From Bradyrhizobium sp. NDS-1 (GTDB lineage: Bacteria; Pseudomonadota; Alphaproteobacteria; Rhizobiales; Xanthobacteraceae), in contig NZ_CP136628.1 of assembly GCF_032918005.1 (NCBI RefSeq), positions 1,721,501-1,785,500 of the forward strand: a stretch of DNA of 64,000 bases. The letters run 5' to 3'. Position 1 is the stretch's first letter. The number at the start of each line of letters is the position of its first letter. The notes beneath the pieces are model-generated. The model had not been told where the DNA came from and did no database searches. It worked only from the letters and a program-made list of their open reading frames with translations. The translations under genes were made by a program, and so were the position numbers. Shown here in pieces: positions 26,108 to 35,540 of this stretch.

Positions 26108-26123
26108 TGATATATCAAATATT
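26108..26123. promoter_or_regulatory. Operator-like site (TGATATATCA palindrome) before the polyamine-type transporter
   Basis: TGATATATCA at 26108-26117 is followed by AATATT, making a 16-base word that is the exact reverse complement of 23314-23329. The site begins three bases after the upstream stop and 93 bases before the transporter GTG. The AT-rich context (to about 26130) could also contain the promoter. Confidence 0.68.
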
Positions 26124-26200
26124 ATATCTAGAACGGTGGCATTGGGATTGGGTGCAAGGGCCGCCGGATCGAAGGCAAGACGGAAGGGAAGCGAGGCTCC

Positions 26201-27316
26201 GTGAATATTGCATCGGCCAGGCAATCGGCGTCGGGCGCATCGATCCGCATCAGTCGCTTGGAGAAGCGCTTCGGTGCCGTGTCCGCCGTCGATGGCGTCG
26301 ATATCGATGTTGCTGCCGGTGAGTTCATCGCCTTGCTCGGACCAAGCGGCTCCGGAAAGACGACGATCCTGATGAGTGTTGCAGGATTCGAATTCCCGAC
26401 CAGCGGCACCATTCACGTCGATTCCGAAGACCTGACCTATGTTCCTTCGAACAGGCGTAACCTGGGAATGGTGTTCCAGAATTATACGCTGTTCCCGCAC
26501 ATGTCGATCCTGGACAATGTCGCCTTTCCCTTGAAGATGCGCGGTCTCCGGACAGCTGAGCGCCACGCGCGCGCCGAAGCCGCGCTCGCGACCGTGCGTC
26601 TGGCGGGCTATGGCCACCGCCGTCCGAATGAGCTTTCAGGCGGTCAGCAGCAGCGTGTGGCGCTCGCGCGTGCGATCGTCTACCAACCGCGCGTGCTCTT
26701 GATGGACGAGCCGCTAAGTGCGCTCGACAAGAATTTGCGCGAAGACATGCAACTCGAGATCAAGCGATTGCATGCCGAACTCGGCATCACCGTCATCTTC
26801 GTCACTCACGACCAGAGCGAGGCGCTGACTATGGCCGATCGGATCGCTGTCCTGAGAGACGGCAAGATCCAGCAGATCGGGCCGGCGCGCCAGCTTTACG
26901 AAAGGCCCGCGAATCTCTTTACCGCCGGCTTCATCGGCGAAATGAATTTCGTCGACGTCGCCGTCCAAAGCGTCGGCGACGACATCTCCGTGGCCCTGCC
27001 ATCGGGTGAGACATGGCGCCTGCCGGCGACGGCGGCAGTCGAGCCGGTTGCGGCCGGCGAGGCAGCGGTGCTGGCCGTGAGGCCCGAGCGGCTGCAACTC
27101 GGCGCCAGTCCCGCCGGGCAAGTCATCGCTGTAACGTTAAGCGACGTCGTCTATGCCGGGGCCGCCCTGCTTCTGATAGGACGTCTGCCTGATGGCACCG
27201 AGATGCGCGCGCGAATCCCCGGCGCCTCGCAGTTCAGCTCCTTGGCCGCGGGTGACGTTGCGTCCTTCACGATCCCTACCGAGGCGATGCTGCTCTACCG
27301 GGGAAAGCGGCGATGA
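26201..27316 (+). CDS. potA: ABC transporter ATPase, spermidine/putrescine (PotA) type
   Basis: The 371-residue ATPase has Walker A GPSGSGKT (about 48-55), signature LSGGQQQR (about 145-152), Walker B LLMDEPLSALDKN and H-loop in VTHDQSEA. A C-terminal TOBE/MalK-like domain follows from about residue 280. The arrangement ATPase-permease-permease-binding protein is that of potABCD-type systems, which carry polyamines, amino acids, ferric ions or other cationic compounds. The GTG start is preceded by a GAGG sequence. The pot name denotes family, not a proven polyamine substrate. Confidence 0.87.
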   Translation: MNIASARQSASGASIRISRLEKRFGAVSAVDGVDIDVAAGEFIALLGPSGSGKTTILMSVAGFEFPTSGTIHVDSEDLTYVPSNRRNLGMVFQNYTLFPHMSILDNVAFPLKMRGLRTAERHARAEAALATVRLAGYGHRRPNELSGGQQQRVALARAIVYQPRVLLMDEPLSALDKNLREDMQLEIKRLHAELGITVIFVTHDQSEALTMADRIAVLRDGKIQQIGPARQLYERPANLFTAGFIGEMNFVDVAVQSVGDDISVALPSGETWRLPATAAVEPVAAGEAAVLAVRPERLQLGASPAGQVIAVTLSDVVYAGAALLLIGRLPDGTEMRARIPGASQFSSLAAGDVASFTIPTEAMLLYRGKRR

Positions 27317-28188
27317 GGGAGGAGCGATCGCATTTCTGGCATTCCGACGGCCGCCGGCTGAGCGGCCTGTCGACGCTGTTGCTGCTCCTTCCGTTCTTCG
27401 CCATCATCGCCTTCGTCTTCGTCTATCCGATCCTGCAGCTCCTGGCGATCAGCATTCTCGAGCCGCATCCGACCTTGGACAACTATGCGCGCGTCGTCGA
27501 CAATCCGGTTCACATGCGCGTCCTGATGCGCACGGTCTGGACCGCTACGCTGGTGACCGCCTTGTCCGTGATCCTCGGCTTCCCGGTGGCCTATTACATG
27601 AGCCGGGCAAAGGGGACGGTCGCCGCCCTTGTCGCTGTCTGTGTCATCCTGCCGCTCTGGTCGAGCGTCCTGGTGCGCACCGCCGCCTGGTCATTCCTGT
27701 TCCAGCGCAACGGTCTGATCAATTCGGCTTTCATGTCTCTCGGTCTGACGTCACAGCCGTTCAAGCTGCTGTATACCCAGAGCGCCGTCGTCATCGCCAT
27801 GACCCACGTGCTCTTGCCGTTCATGATCCTGCCGATCTACGGCGCATTGCGCAGTATTCCGAGCGACTACGGGCGTGCGGCCGCCGTGCTCGGCGCAACG
27901 CGCCTGCGGACCTTTCTGGAAGTGATCCTCCCCTTGAGCCTGCCGGGCGTCGTCTCCGGTTCGCTACTCGTGTTCCTTACGGCGCTCGGCTTCTTCATTA
28001 CGCCCGCGCTGCTCGGCTCGCCGCAGGAGATGATGATCTCGACGCTCGTCTCGAAGCAGATTCGTGAGATTCTCGATTGGCCCTTCGCTGCGGCGCTGGT
28101 CGGAGTGCTGACCGTATTCGTCACGTTGCTGGCGGTCATTTTCAGCAAGATGCTCCGTTTCGACCGGCTGATGGGGAATGCCTCATGA
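27313..28188 (+). CDS. potB: ABC transporter permease, PotB type
   Basis: This 291-residue protein has about six membrane helices and the EAA coupling loop near residues 185-215 (YGRAAAVLGATRLRTFLEVILPLSLPGVVSG). It starts inside the ATPase stop (ATGA) and overlaps the next permease the same way. With the PotC-type subunit it forms the channel. Segment DNPVHMRVLMRTVWTATLVTAL in the N-terminal half matches PotB/ModB-like permeases. Confidence 0.86.
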   Translation: MREERSHFWHSDGRRLSGLSTLLLLLPFFAIIAFVFVYPILQLLAISILEPHPTLDNYARVVDNPVHMRVLMRTVWTATLVTALSVILGFPVAYYMSRAKGTVAALVAVCVILPLWSSVLVRTAAWSFLFQRNGLINSAFMSLGLTSQPFKLLYTQSAVVIAMTHVLLPFMILPIYGALRSIPSDYGRAAAVLGATRLRTFLEVILPLSLPGVVSGSLLVFLTALGFFITPALLGSPQEMMISTLVSKQIREILDWPFAAALVGVLTVFVTLLAVIFSKMLRFDRLMGNAS

Positions 28189-28979
28189 GACCGCCGACCG
28201 ACCGCGGATCGCTCGCGCTGGGAGCCTATGTCTATGCCGTGCTGGCCTTCATCATCGTGCCGTTGGTCATCGTCATTCCAATGTCGTTCAGCCAGAACGA
28301 CTATCTGGCATTTCCGCCGTCCGGCTTTACGCTGAAATGGTACGCGGAGTATTTTGACAGCAGGCAATGGCGTGCCGCGACCTGGCTCAGCGTACAGGTA
28401 GCATTGCTGACCTCTCTCTTCGCGTCGGTCATCGGCACGGCCGCGACCTATGCAATGATCCGCGGCCGCAGCCGGTTGGTAACGGCTTTCCAGATCCTCC
28501 TGATCGGGCCGATCATTGTGCCGCATATCGCGCTCGCCGTCGGGCTCTATCTGTTTTTTCAGACGATCGGTCTCTCCGGCACCATTCCCGGCTTCGTGCT
28601 GGCGCATACGGTGCTTACCTTGCCGTTCGTCGTTTTCACGATGGCTGCCGCCCTGGGAAAGGTTGATGCCAATCTGGAGGCGGCGGCCATGAGCTGCGGC
28701 GCGACACGCTTTCAAGCCTTCCGCCTGGTCACGCTGCCGCTCGTCCTGCCGAGTCTCGCCAGCAGTGCGCTGTTTGCCTTCATCATTTCCTTCGACGAGC
28801 CGGTGGTATCGTTCTTTCTGTCCGGCGTGCGCCAGAAGACGCTACCGCGCCGAATGTTCGAGGACATCGAGCAGAACCTGACGCCGGTGATTCCCGCGAT
28901 CGCGACACTGTTGATCGTCTTGTCCATCTTGATTCTGCTGGGGGCCCATGTCCTCAGATCCCGCAGCGTCACCCGGTAG
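28185..28979 (+). CDS. potC: ABC transporter permease, PotC type
   Basis: The 264-residue membrane protein has six predicted helices and an EAA loop LEAAAMSCGATRFQAFRLVTLPLVLPSL. The early PMSFSQNDYLAFPPSGFTLKWY segment is diagnostic of PotC-like permeases. The ATG at 28185 overlaps the upstream stop by four bases; earlier in-frame starts lie inside the upstream gene. Confidence 0.86.
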   Translation: MRPPTDRGSLALGAYVYAVLAFIIVPLVIVIPMSFSQNDYLAFPPSGFTLKWYAEYFDSRQWRAATWLSVQVALLTSLFASVIGTAATYAMIRGRSRLVTAFQILLIGPIIVPHIALAVGLYLFFQTIGLSGTIPGFVLAHTVLTLPFVVFTMAAALGKVDANLEAAAMSCGATRFQAFRLVTLPLVLPSLASSALFAFIISFDEPVVSFFLSGVRQKTLPRRMFEDIEQNLTPVIPAIATLLIVLSILILLGAHVLRSRSVTR

Positions 28980-29013
28980 CGAACCGGGCGAGAAGCCAGA
29001 GAGGAGATCGTCG

Positions 29014-30081
29014 ATGCCAAGAACAGGTTGGATGTGGAGCTCGGCAGCTGTCGTGTTTGCTTGGGTTCTTTGTGGAGCGCTGTCGGCAGCCGCCCAAAAG
29101 CTGGAAGACCAGTTGGTGATTGCCACGACCGGCGGCCTGATGGGCAACACCCTCGCGAAATATTTCTACGATCCCTTCAACAAGGCCAAGAATGTCGAGA
29201 TCGTCCCGGTCGCAATCGAGGTCCCCGATCAGTGGGCGCGCGCCAAGGCGATGCAGCGAACCGGCAAGGTGGAATTCGATATCGTCACGGCAACGGGTCC
29301 CGACCTGGTCGGACGCACCGACATGCTCGAGAAGATCGACTGTGCGAAACTGCCGAGCGTCCAGAAGTTCGGTGTCTCCGACGCCTGTCAGCCCTACGGT
29401 GTCGCCCGGACGACCGGCGGCATGCTGATCACCTACAATACCGAAACGTTCAAGGGCAAGGCGCCGAAGACATGGGCGGATTTTTGGGACGTCAAGCAGT
29501 TTCCCGGGCCGCGAGGGCTGCCGGACACCGGCGACAGCGATTGGTGGGTTCCGGTAGCTGCGCTCCTCGCCGACGGCGTCAAGCCGGAGCAGCTCTTCCC
29601 GCTGGACATCAATCGTGCCTACAAGAAGCTGGACGAGATCCGTCCCAATGTCGCGGTGTGGTGGAAGACAGGCGACCAGGTGCAGCAGATCATGCGCAGC
29701 CGCGAGGTCGTCATGGCCATGAGCTACTCGGGCCGCGCGCTCGCCGTCGTGAAGGAGGGCGTACCGGTTGCCATGTCCTGGGATCAGGCCATCCGCGACA
29801 CCGGCTACATGGCTGTCCTCAAGGGCGCGCCTGATCTCAATGCAGCCATGGCCTATCTCGATTTCTTCTATGCGAGCTCCGACGCGCATGTTCCGTTCAT
29901 GCGCGCTGTCAACTATGCGACCGCCAGCAAGTCGGCCATCGAGCTGTTGAAGCCGGAGGAGCGCAATCTCTACGCGACCTCGCCCGAGAACTACGAAAAG
30001 CTGGTCAAGCCCGATTTCGCCTGGATCGGCGAACATCGTAACGCGCTGCGTGAGCGGTGGATGGCTTGGCTGACCCGCTAA
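29014..30081 (+). CDS. potD: Periplasmic substrate-binding protein, PotD/extracellular solute-binding family 1 type
   Basis: This 355-residue protein has a signal peptide (to about residue 27, ending SAAAQ) followed by the family-1 binding-protein fold: LVIATTGGLMGNTL, the hinge region KMLITYNTETF-like, and DWWVPVAALL in the C-terminal lobe. PotD-like proteins bind polyamines through acidic residues, but I did not locate a clear acidic ligand set, so another cationic or neutral amide ligand is possible. GAGG lies seven bases before the ATG at 29014. It ends the importer and precedes the dimethylformamidase-like genes by 49 bases. Confidence 0.84.
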   Translation: MPRTGWMWSSAAVVFAWVLCGALSAAAQKLEDQLVIATTGGLMGNTLAKYFYDPFNKAKNVEIVPVAIEVPDQWARAKAMQRTGKVEFDIVTATGPDLVGRTDMLEKIDCAKLPSVQKFGVSDACQPYGVARTTGGMLITYNTETFKGKAPKTWADFWDVKQFPGPRGLPDTGDSDWWVPVAALLADGVKPEQLFPLDINRAYKKLDEIRPNVAVWWKTGDQVQQIMRSREVVMAMSYSGRALAVVKEGVPVAMSWDQAIRDTGYMAVLKGAPDLNAAMAYLDFFYASSDAHVPFMRAVNYATASKSAIELLKPEERNLYATSPENYEKLVKPDFAWIGEHRNALRERWMAWLTR

Positions 30082-30130
30082 GCCGCACTGGCTTCTCCCG
30101 CCATTCGCACTTGCAAGACGAGGATGGACC

Positions 30131-30481
30131 ATGGATCACACCAGTGACCCCGGCGCGCTGCGCTACGTGATCGATCCTCGAAGGCTCGATCTCGTCGAGG
30201 AGTTCCGCGCAAGTCCGCTCGGCGTGCATAGCCCGGAACTTCGCAAGCTGTTGGCCCGGATGCGATGGGGCAAGCCGGAAGGGCGGCTTGTCCTGATCGT
30301 GCTCGAGCCTGGCAAAGCCTGGCGGCTGTCGCGCATCCCCAAGCGTCGAGGCGATCCGATGCCTTTCGTCGATGATCGCGTCTTCACGTCTCTTGTTGAA
30401 GCGGAGTGGCATGTCTTCAAGCTGCGTTGGCAGGAAATGACGGGAACGACTTTGCCTTCGGAGATGTCCGGTGATCTATAG
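30131..30481 (+). CDS. dmfA1: N,N-dimethylformamidase-like small (alpha) subunit
   Basis: This 116-residue protein is basic, without signal peptide or membrane segment, and reads like the small subunit of N,N-dimethylformamidase (about 130 residues in Paracoccus). Key wording includes DPRRLDLVEEFRASPLGVHSP and GKAWRLSRIPKRRGDP. The small subunit wraps around the large one. Its end overlaps the large-subunit start by 11 bases, so both are translationally coupled, as expected for a heteromer. GAGG lies before the ATG. Which amide the enzyme hydrolyses is not shown here; the name follows the family. Confidence 0.75.
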   Translation: MDHTSDPGALRYVIDPRRLDLVEEFRASPLGVHSPELRKLLARMRWGKPEGRLVLIVLEPGKAWRLSRIPKRRGDPMPFVDDRVFTSLVEAEWHVFKLRWQEMTGTTLPSEMSGDL

Positions 30482-32732
30482 GACCAACGAGTATCTCGGC
30501 TATCCGGACCGCATCAGCGTCCCGGCAGGGGAAGCCGTCAGGTTTCAGCTCAGCAGCAAGCGGCCGAGCGTGAAGGTCGAGGTGCTCAGGCTGCGCTGCG
30601 GCGATGTCGATACCAACGGCCCAGGCTTCAAATATGAGGTCATGACGAGCCCCATTGACGGTGAGCATGCCTGCCTCGACCAACCGATCCGGCCGGGATC
30701 CAACGCCGTCGTCGACCACGACGGTGCACTGGTCCCGACCGGCGGGCACTGGTGTTTCGGAGCCTACGTGTATCCGACGCGGATCGCGGACAATGCCAAG
30801 GCCGTGTTGGGAAATTGGTGCGAGGGCTCGGCGCGCGGCTATGCGCTAGAGCTCGACGAGGAAGGGTATCTGGTCCTGGTGCTGGGCCAGGCGAGCGGTG
30901 CGCCGGCGCGTTATGCCCTCGACGTCAAGCTGCGCCCACGCGTCTGGACATTCGTATCGTGCGCGCTTGACCTTGCGCGGGGATCGGCCTCCTTGTCGCT
31001 GATTGTTCCGGCAGACGGCGTTCGGCCGGCCGCTGCCCATTCGAAATCGTTCGCCCTGCCGCAAGCGCCTGCGCTCGATTCCGGCCTGCCGTTCCTGATC
31101 GCGGCCCATCATGCGAATGGTGATCGCCAATATACCTCGCACTTCGACGGCAAGATCGAAGCTCCGCGTGTCCTTTCATGTCCGTTGGACGCAGAGGCGT
31201 TGCGGGTATTCGACGGCCGGCTGCGGACGGGGGTAAGCGATGCCGGGCTTGTCGCCTTCTGGGACTTCTCGAACGGAATCTCGTCTCTGTCGATCAAGGA
31301 TATTTCACCGAACGGCCTGCACGGTAGCCTCCGCCAGCTGCCCCGCAGGGGCGTGACCGGCTTTCAATGGTCTGGATCCGTTCACGACTGGCGGCTGTCG
31401 CCGCAGGAATATGCGGCGATTCATTTCCACAGCGACGACATCTACGATTGCGAATGGCAGACAACCTGCACGCTCGATGTGCCAGCCCACTGGCGATCCG
31501 GCGTCTACGCGCTCCGGCTGACCTCGGCAGGCGACAATCCAGACCGGGACTGCGAAAGCTACGTCACCTTCTTCGTGACGCCCGGCAAGGCGTCCCGGCG
31601 GGCGGATCTGGTCGTGGTCGCTTCGATCGCGACATATCTGGCTTATGCCAACAGCGCGTTGCGCCTCTATCAGGTTCACTTCGAGACTCTGATGGAGCAC
31701 GTTCTGTGGTTGCCGCAAGATGACGTCTTCATGCAGGAGAACCCGGAGATCGGCCAGTCGACCTATGATTGCCATGTCGACGGCTCGGGGCGAGCATACA
31801 GCTCTTGGCTGCGGCCGGTCCTCAACATGCGTCCGCGCGGCTATTGGTTCAATTTGATCAACGACACACATATCCTCGACTGGCTCGAGGAGAAGGGGAT
31901 CGCCTACGATCTGATCACGGATGTCGAGCTTGACCGGGAGGGAGCGCGGGCGCTCGCTCCTTACCGAGTCATGATGACGCCGACCCACCCCGAATATTAC
32001 AGCTTCAACATGATGAACGCGATCATGGCGTATCAGAACGCCGGAGGGCGGCACATCTCGATGGGAGGCAATGCATTCTACTGGCGCTGCGGCTTTCACC
32101 CGGCCGCACCCGCCGCGCTGGAGGTTCGCCGCGGCATGGCAGGAACGCGCACCTGGGAATCGGAGCCCGGCGAAGTGCATCTTGCCGGCACCGGCGAGCC
32201 GGGCTCGCTGTGGCGGCATTCGGGCTTTGCGCCGCAAAAGCTGGTCGGCGTCGGGTTCTCGGCCATGATCAACGATACCTGCGGCTATTATCTGCGTACC
32301 GCCGAAAGCGAGGATGCGCGCGTCGCGTTTATCTTCGAGGGCACAGGGCGTCACGAAAAGTTCGGTGATTTCGGGTTTCGCTACAATGGTGCGGTCGGCA
32401 GCGAGATCGACCGGTACGATCTCGAGCTCGGAACGCCGCCGCATGCGTTGCGGATCGCAACGTCCGAAGGATTGGGTGCGGGCGCGCTGCCCACGCCGGA
32501 GGAGTTCCGCACCGTGGTCGACGGACTCGACGGCACGCAGAATGCGCTGGTGCGCGCCGACATGGTGTTCTTCGAGACTGCCCATGGCGGCGCCGTCTTT
32601 GCGACCGGATCGATCACCTACGGCATGTCGTTGGGTCACAACAACTACGACAACAACATCAGCACCATCACGTTGAACGTCGTGAATCGGTTTCTCGATC
32701 CAAGGCCGTTCATCATGCCTGCCAAAACCTAG
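30471..32732 (+). CDS. dmfA2: N,N-dimethylformamidase-like large (beta) subunit
   Basis: This 753-residue protein matches the large subunit (about 760 residues) of the iron enzyme that hydrolyses dimethylformamide to dimethylamine and formate. An N-terminal beta region with a LamG-like insert occupies about residues 1-300, and the Rossmann-like catalytic domain 375-753. The published Paracoccus enzyme binds iron through two Tyr and one Glu; candidates here are Tyr392 (LAYANS), Tyr443 (GRAYSSW) and Glu508 (THPEYYS). The GTG start has GGAG seven bases upstream and overlaps the small subunit. The role is hydrolysis of a substituted amide taken up by the importer in front. Confidence 0.77.
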   Translation: MIYRTNEYLGYPDRISVPAGEAVRFQLSSKRPSVKVEVLRLRCGDVDTNGPGFKYEVMTSPIDGEHACLDQPIRPGSNAVVDHDGALVPTGGHWCFGAYVYPTRIADNAKAVLGNWCEGSARGYALELDEEGYLVLVLGQASGAPARYALDVKLRPRVWTFVSCALDLARGSASLSLIVPADGVRPAAAHSKSFALPQAPALDSGLPFLIAAHHANGDRQYTSHFDGKIEAPRVLSCPLDAEALRVFDGRLRTGVSDAGLVAFWDFSNGISSLSIKDISPNGLHGSLRQLPRRGVTGFQWSGSVHDWRLSPQEYAAIHFHSDDIYDCEWQTTCTLDVPAHWRSGVYALRLTSAGDNPDRDCESYVTFFVTPGKASRRADLVVVASIATYLAYANSALRLYQVHFETLMEHVLWLPQDDVFMQENPEIGQSTYDCHVDGSGRAYSSWLRPVLNMRPRGYWFNLINDTHILDWLEEKGIAYDLITDVELDREGARALAPYRVMMTPTHPEYYSFNMMNAIMAYQNAGGRHISMGGNAFYWRCGFHPAAPAALEVRRGMAGTRTWESEPGEVHLAGTGEPGSLWRHSGFAPQKLVGVGFSAMINDTCGYYLRTAESEDARVAFIFEGTGRHEKFGDFGFRYNGAVGSEIDRYDLELGTPPHALRIATSEGLGAGALPTPEEFRTVVDGLDGTQNALVRADMVFFETAHGGAVFATGSITYGMSLGHNNYDNNISTITLNVVNRFLDPRPFIMPAKT

Positions 32733-32812
32733 ACTGCGGCCTCGATTTCGGCCCAACATGCAAGATCGCCATCTCGTCGCCAGAGATGGCTTCTCGAACC
32801 AGGGAGGCTGTC

Positions 32813-34489
32813 ATGTCGGACAAGCCTGAGTTTCACCCCCCGGAATTGGGACCGGTCAACGTCGCTCCCCGCCAGGCGCGCCCGATGCATGCGGACGAGC
32901 ACTGGGCCAGCCAGCCCTGGTATGAGGCTCCGCGTGGCGATCCCTCCGTCGCGGAAGTCTACACCTATACCGATGCGATGTCTTACGACCCGGGAGACGA
33001 AGTCGTCTTTCGCTCCTCCGCGACCGCAAAGGCCTGGCGGCTGCAGATCTATCGCGACGGTCTCGAGCCCGAGATGGTGCATGAGGTCGATGCGCTTGAC
33101 GGCGTGTTCGCGGCCACGCCATCCGATGCCTATCGCAATGGCTGCAACTGGCCCGTCGCTCATCGCTGGACGTTGCCGCCGGATCTGCGCTCGGGCTTCT
33201 ATCGTGTGGTCTCCTCGTGCGAGCGAGCGAACGGGGCCCGCTTCATCCAGCATCATTTCTTCGTCGTGCGTCCGACGGAGAAAACGCGGCGCGCGAAGAT
33301 CCTGATGATCCTGCCGACGGGCACCTGGACCGCCTACAACGATTTTGGCGGTGCCAATCATTATTTCGGCGTCGAAGGTCCTGACAGGGACGAGCCGTCG
33401 CCGGTTTTGTCGCTGCAGCGGCCATGGACGCGCGGCGTGGTCTGGCTGCCGCCCGGTGCGCCGCGCATCTGCGCCGATCCCGCGCCCGAGATGGGTGACG
33501 CGCCACGCTATCAGATGAAGGAGTGGGCGTTCTCCAACGGCTTTGGCCAATATTACGCGGCAGCGGGCTGGGCCCAGTACGACCGGCATTTCGTGCTCTG
33601 GGCGCAGAAGGAAGGCTACGCCGTCGACATGATCACCCAGACCGATCTTCACTACAGGCCCGAGCTGCTCGACGCCTACCCTTGCGTCACCATCATCGGC
33701 CATGACGAGTACTGGACATGGGAGATGCGCGAGGCGATGGAGCGCTATGTGGAGGGCGGCGGGCGGCTCGCGCGCTTTGGCGCGAATTTCCTGTGGCAGA
33801 TCCGGCTCGAGGACGATGGCAAGCGCCAAGTCTGCTACAAGTTCAAAGCCGTCCACAAGGATCCGATCGTCGGCACGGACCGCGCGCGCCTGATGACGTC
33901 TGCCTGGGAAGATCGCAACGTCCGTTGGCCCGGCGCCTCGACGGTCGGCGTGAACGGTGCGCACGGCCTCTACGCGTCCTGGGGTGGCTTCGCGCCGAAC
34001 GGCCAACGAGGCTTTACGGTCTATCGCCCCGAACATTGGGCATTTGCCGGCACAGGACTGCACTATGCCGACATCTTCGGCGACAAGCAGCACATCTTCG
34101 CCTACGAGGTCGACGGGCTGGACTACACGTTCCGCAACGGTCTTCCTTTTCCGGTGCCGGTCGAAGGGCAGCCCGAGACCATTCAGATCCTGGCGATGGC
34201 GCCAGCCGTCCTGGCCGAAGACGAGCCGCAGGGTGAGGGCTTCCGCTACTACGTACGCAGCAGCGACCACGAAGGCCTGGTGGAGTGCATCACCGGCGAG
34301 GTTACGCCCGAGGGTCTGGCCCGCTACAAATACGGCTCCGGCATGATGGTGCACATGACCCGCGGCAAGGGCGAGGTGCTGACGGCTGCGACTTGCGAAT
34401 GGGTGATGGGGCTGAAGCGCGGCGATCCGTTCACGCAGCGGATCACCCGCAACATCCTCGATCGCTTCACTGCGCCCCGTTCCGCGTGA
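32813..34489 (+). CDS. Second N,N-dimethylformamidase large-subunit-like protein without the LamG-like insert
   Basis: This 558-residue protein shares the C-terminal domain of the large subunit: TGTWTAYNDFGG with Tyr175, then GHDEYWTW with Glu299, GGGRLARFGANF and VNGAHGLYASW. It is about 195 residues shorter because the LamG-like region of the first protein is absent. At the place of the second Tyr ligand the alignment gives Val198 (SPVLSLQRP against AYSSWLRP), so the metal site may differ. RBS AGGGAGG lies about six bases before 32813. It starts 80 bases after dmfA2 in the same direction and may be a different amidase or a third subunit. Confidence 0.72.
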   Translation: MSDKPEFHPPELGPVNVAPRQARPMHADEHWASQPWYEAPRGDPSVAEVYTYTDAMSYDPGDEVVFRSSATAKAWRLQIYRDGLEPEMVHEVDALDGVFAATPSDAYRNGCNWPVAHRWTLPPDLRSGFYRVVSSCERANGARFIQHHFFVVRPTEKTRRAKILMILPTGTWTAYNDFGGANHYFGVEGPDRDEPSPVLSLQRPWTRGVVWLPPGAPRICADPAPEMGDAPRYQMKEWAFSNGFGQYYAAAGWAQYDRHFVLWAQKEGYAVDMITQTDLHYRPELLDAYPCVTIIGHDEYWTWEMREAMERYVEGGGRLARFGANFLWQIRLEDDGKRQVCYKFKAVHKDPIVGTDRARLMTSAWEDRNVRWPGASTVGVNGAHGLYASWGGFAPNGQRGFTVYRPEHWAFAGTGLHYADIFGDKQHIFAYEVDGLDYTFRNGLPFPVPVEGQPETIQILAMAPAVLAEDEPQGEGFRYYVRSSDHEGLVECITGEVTPEGLARYKYGSGMMVHMTRGKGEVLTAATCEWVMGLKRGDPFTQRITRNILDRFTAPRSA

Positions 34490-34496
34490 GCAGCTC

Positions 34497-35339
34497 TCAG
34501 CGACGCCTGGATTTCGCGCGGGCTGCCTTGGCAGGTGGTGCAGTGCGCGTCTTCATCGCTTCGATCTCGAGGTCGTCGTCGATGGCCGTCTCGGGAGTCA
34601 TGAAGCGCGTGCCGCCATGCTTTTCCAGCAACCGGACGAGATTCTGGCCGCCTTCCATCATGTCCGCCTGGATCGACTCGCGAACCTTGTCCGGCCGGCG
34701 CTGCCGCAGATTCTTGAGAACGGACAGGTGCTGGTGCTCTTTTGGATAGGTCGGGGGGGCGTGCGGGTAATGGAAATTCAACAAGGGGCCGTTCCGCATC
34801 CAGATATCGTCGAGGATGGCGAGCACTTCGGGAAGCCCCGATCCATCATAGAGACCGCGGTGGAATTGCCAGTTGGCGCGAACGGCGTCGGACCATCTGT
34901 GCTCCTTCTCCGCGCTGATCAGCTCGCGGTGAGTGGCCTCCATTTTGTCGATGTCGGCTTCCGAGATGCGCGTGGTTGCGTGCTCGGCGGCAAGTCCCTC
35001 GAGAAACAGCCTGACGGTCCTGAGCTCGATATACTGCTTGGCCGTCATGTGGGCGACCATGATCGAGCGTCCCGCCTGCATCTCGAGCGCGCGGCCGCGC
35101 ACGAGCTGCATCAGGGCTTCGCGAATGGGCGTCTCCGACACGCTCATGGTCGCAGCAAGGTCGCGGATCTTGAAGCGATGGCCCGGCCAGAACCGGCCTT
35201 CCATCAGCGCCTGGCGCAGATTGTTGTAGACCAGGTTTGTCAGGCTGTCGCGCGCGACCGGGCCCACGCCGCCCTCGCCACGCCTCTGTTCAACGTCAAC
35301 CATGCTCGGTCCCCGAAAGGTCTGGGCCGTTTCGGCCAT
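34497..35339 (-). CDS. GntR-family transcriptional regulator, FCD subfamily
   Basis: The 280-residue protein has an N-terminal winged helix (IRDLAATMSVSETPIREALMQLV) and a C-terminal FCD domain with metal-type residues in the FHRGLYDGSG region. The end is an Arg/Lys-rich tail. FCD regulators usually repress catabolic genes and respond to an acid or amino-acid-like ligand. The start at 35339 lies 31 bases downstream of an AT-rich palindrome; ATG 35303 has a better GGGGA site and is a good alternative. Placed between the two large-subunit genes and the aminotransferase, it is the likely regulator of the TGATATATCA sites. Confidence 0.86.
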   Translation of the reverse strand: MAETAQTFRGPSMVDVEQRRGEGGVGPVARDSLTNLVYNNLRQALMEGRFWPGHRFKIRDLAATMSVSETPIREALMQLVRGRALEMQAGRSIMVAHMTAKQYIELRTVRLFLEGLAAEHATTRISEADIDKMEATHRELISAEKEHRWSDAVRANWQFHRGLYDGSGLPEVLAILDDIWMRNGPLLNFHYPHAPPTYPKEHQHLSVLKNLRQRRPDKVRESIQADMMEGGQNLVRLLEKHGGTRFMTPETAIDDDLEIEAMKTRTAPPAKAARAKSRRR

Positions 35340-35369
35340 CAGCGCCGACCCGGGTTCGAATCCATTTCG

Positions 35370-35380
35370 TATATAATATA
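35370..35380. promoter_or_regulatory. AT-rich palindrome in the gntR upstream region
   Basis: TATATAATATA (35370-35380) is an imperfect two-fold-symmetric word upstream of the regulator start on its strand. It resembles the AT-rich shoulder of the TGATATATCA sites but lacks their core. Autoregulation or a promoter -10 region are both possible. Confidence 0.4.
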
Positions 35381-35540
35381 GGATGTCGTTGTCGCGCACT
35401 GACCGTCTGCGCTTCTTCTGCGGCAGAGCCCTCAAGCTCGCCGCCTCCCTGAAAATCCAAATTCGTCAGCTCCGGGATCGGCTGCCGCCCACGAGGTCTA
35501 CGGGGCCTGGGCAGCAACAATTCCCTTGTAGCCGAGATAA

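Noticed and set aside
31305..32759. Long minus-strand ORF opposite the DMFase-like large subunit
   Set aside because: Same reason: antisense reading of a GC-rich gene without recognisable domains.
35351..35364. GGGTTCGAATCC, looking like a tRNA T-arm
   Set aside because: It lies in the upstream part of the GntR reading frame, the T-stem has only two pairs, and no acceptor or anticodon arm is nearby.
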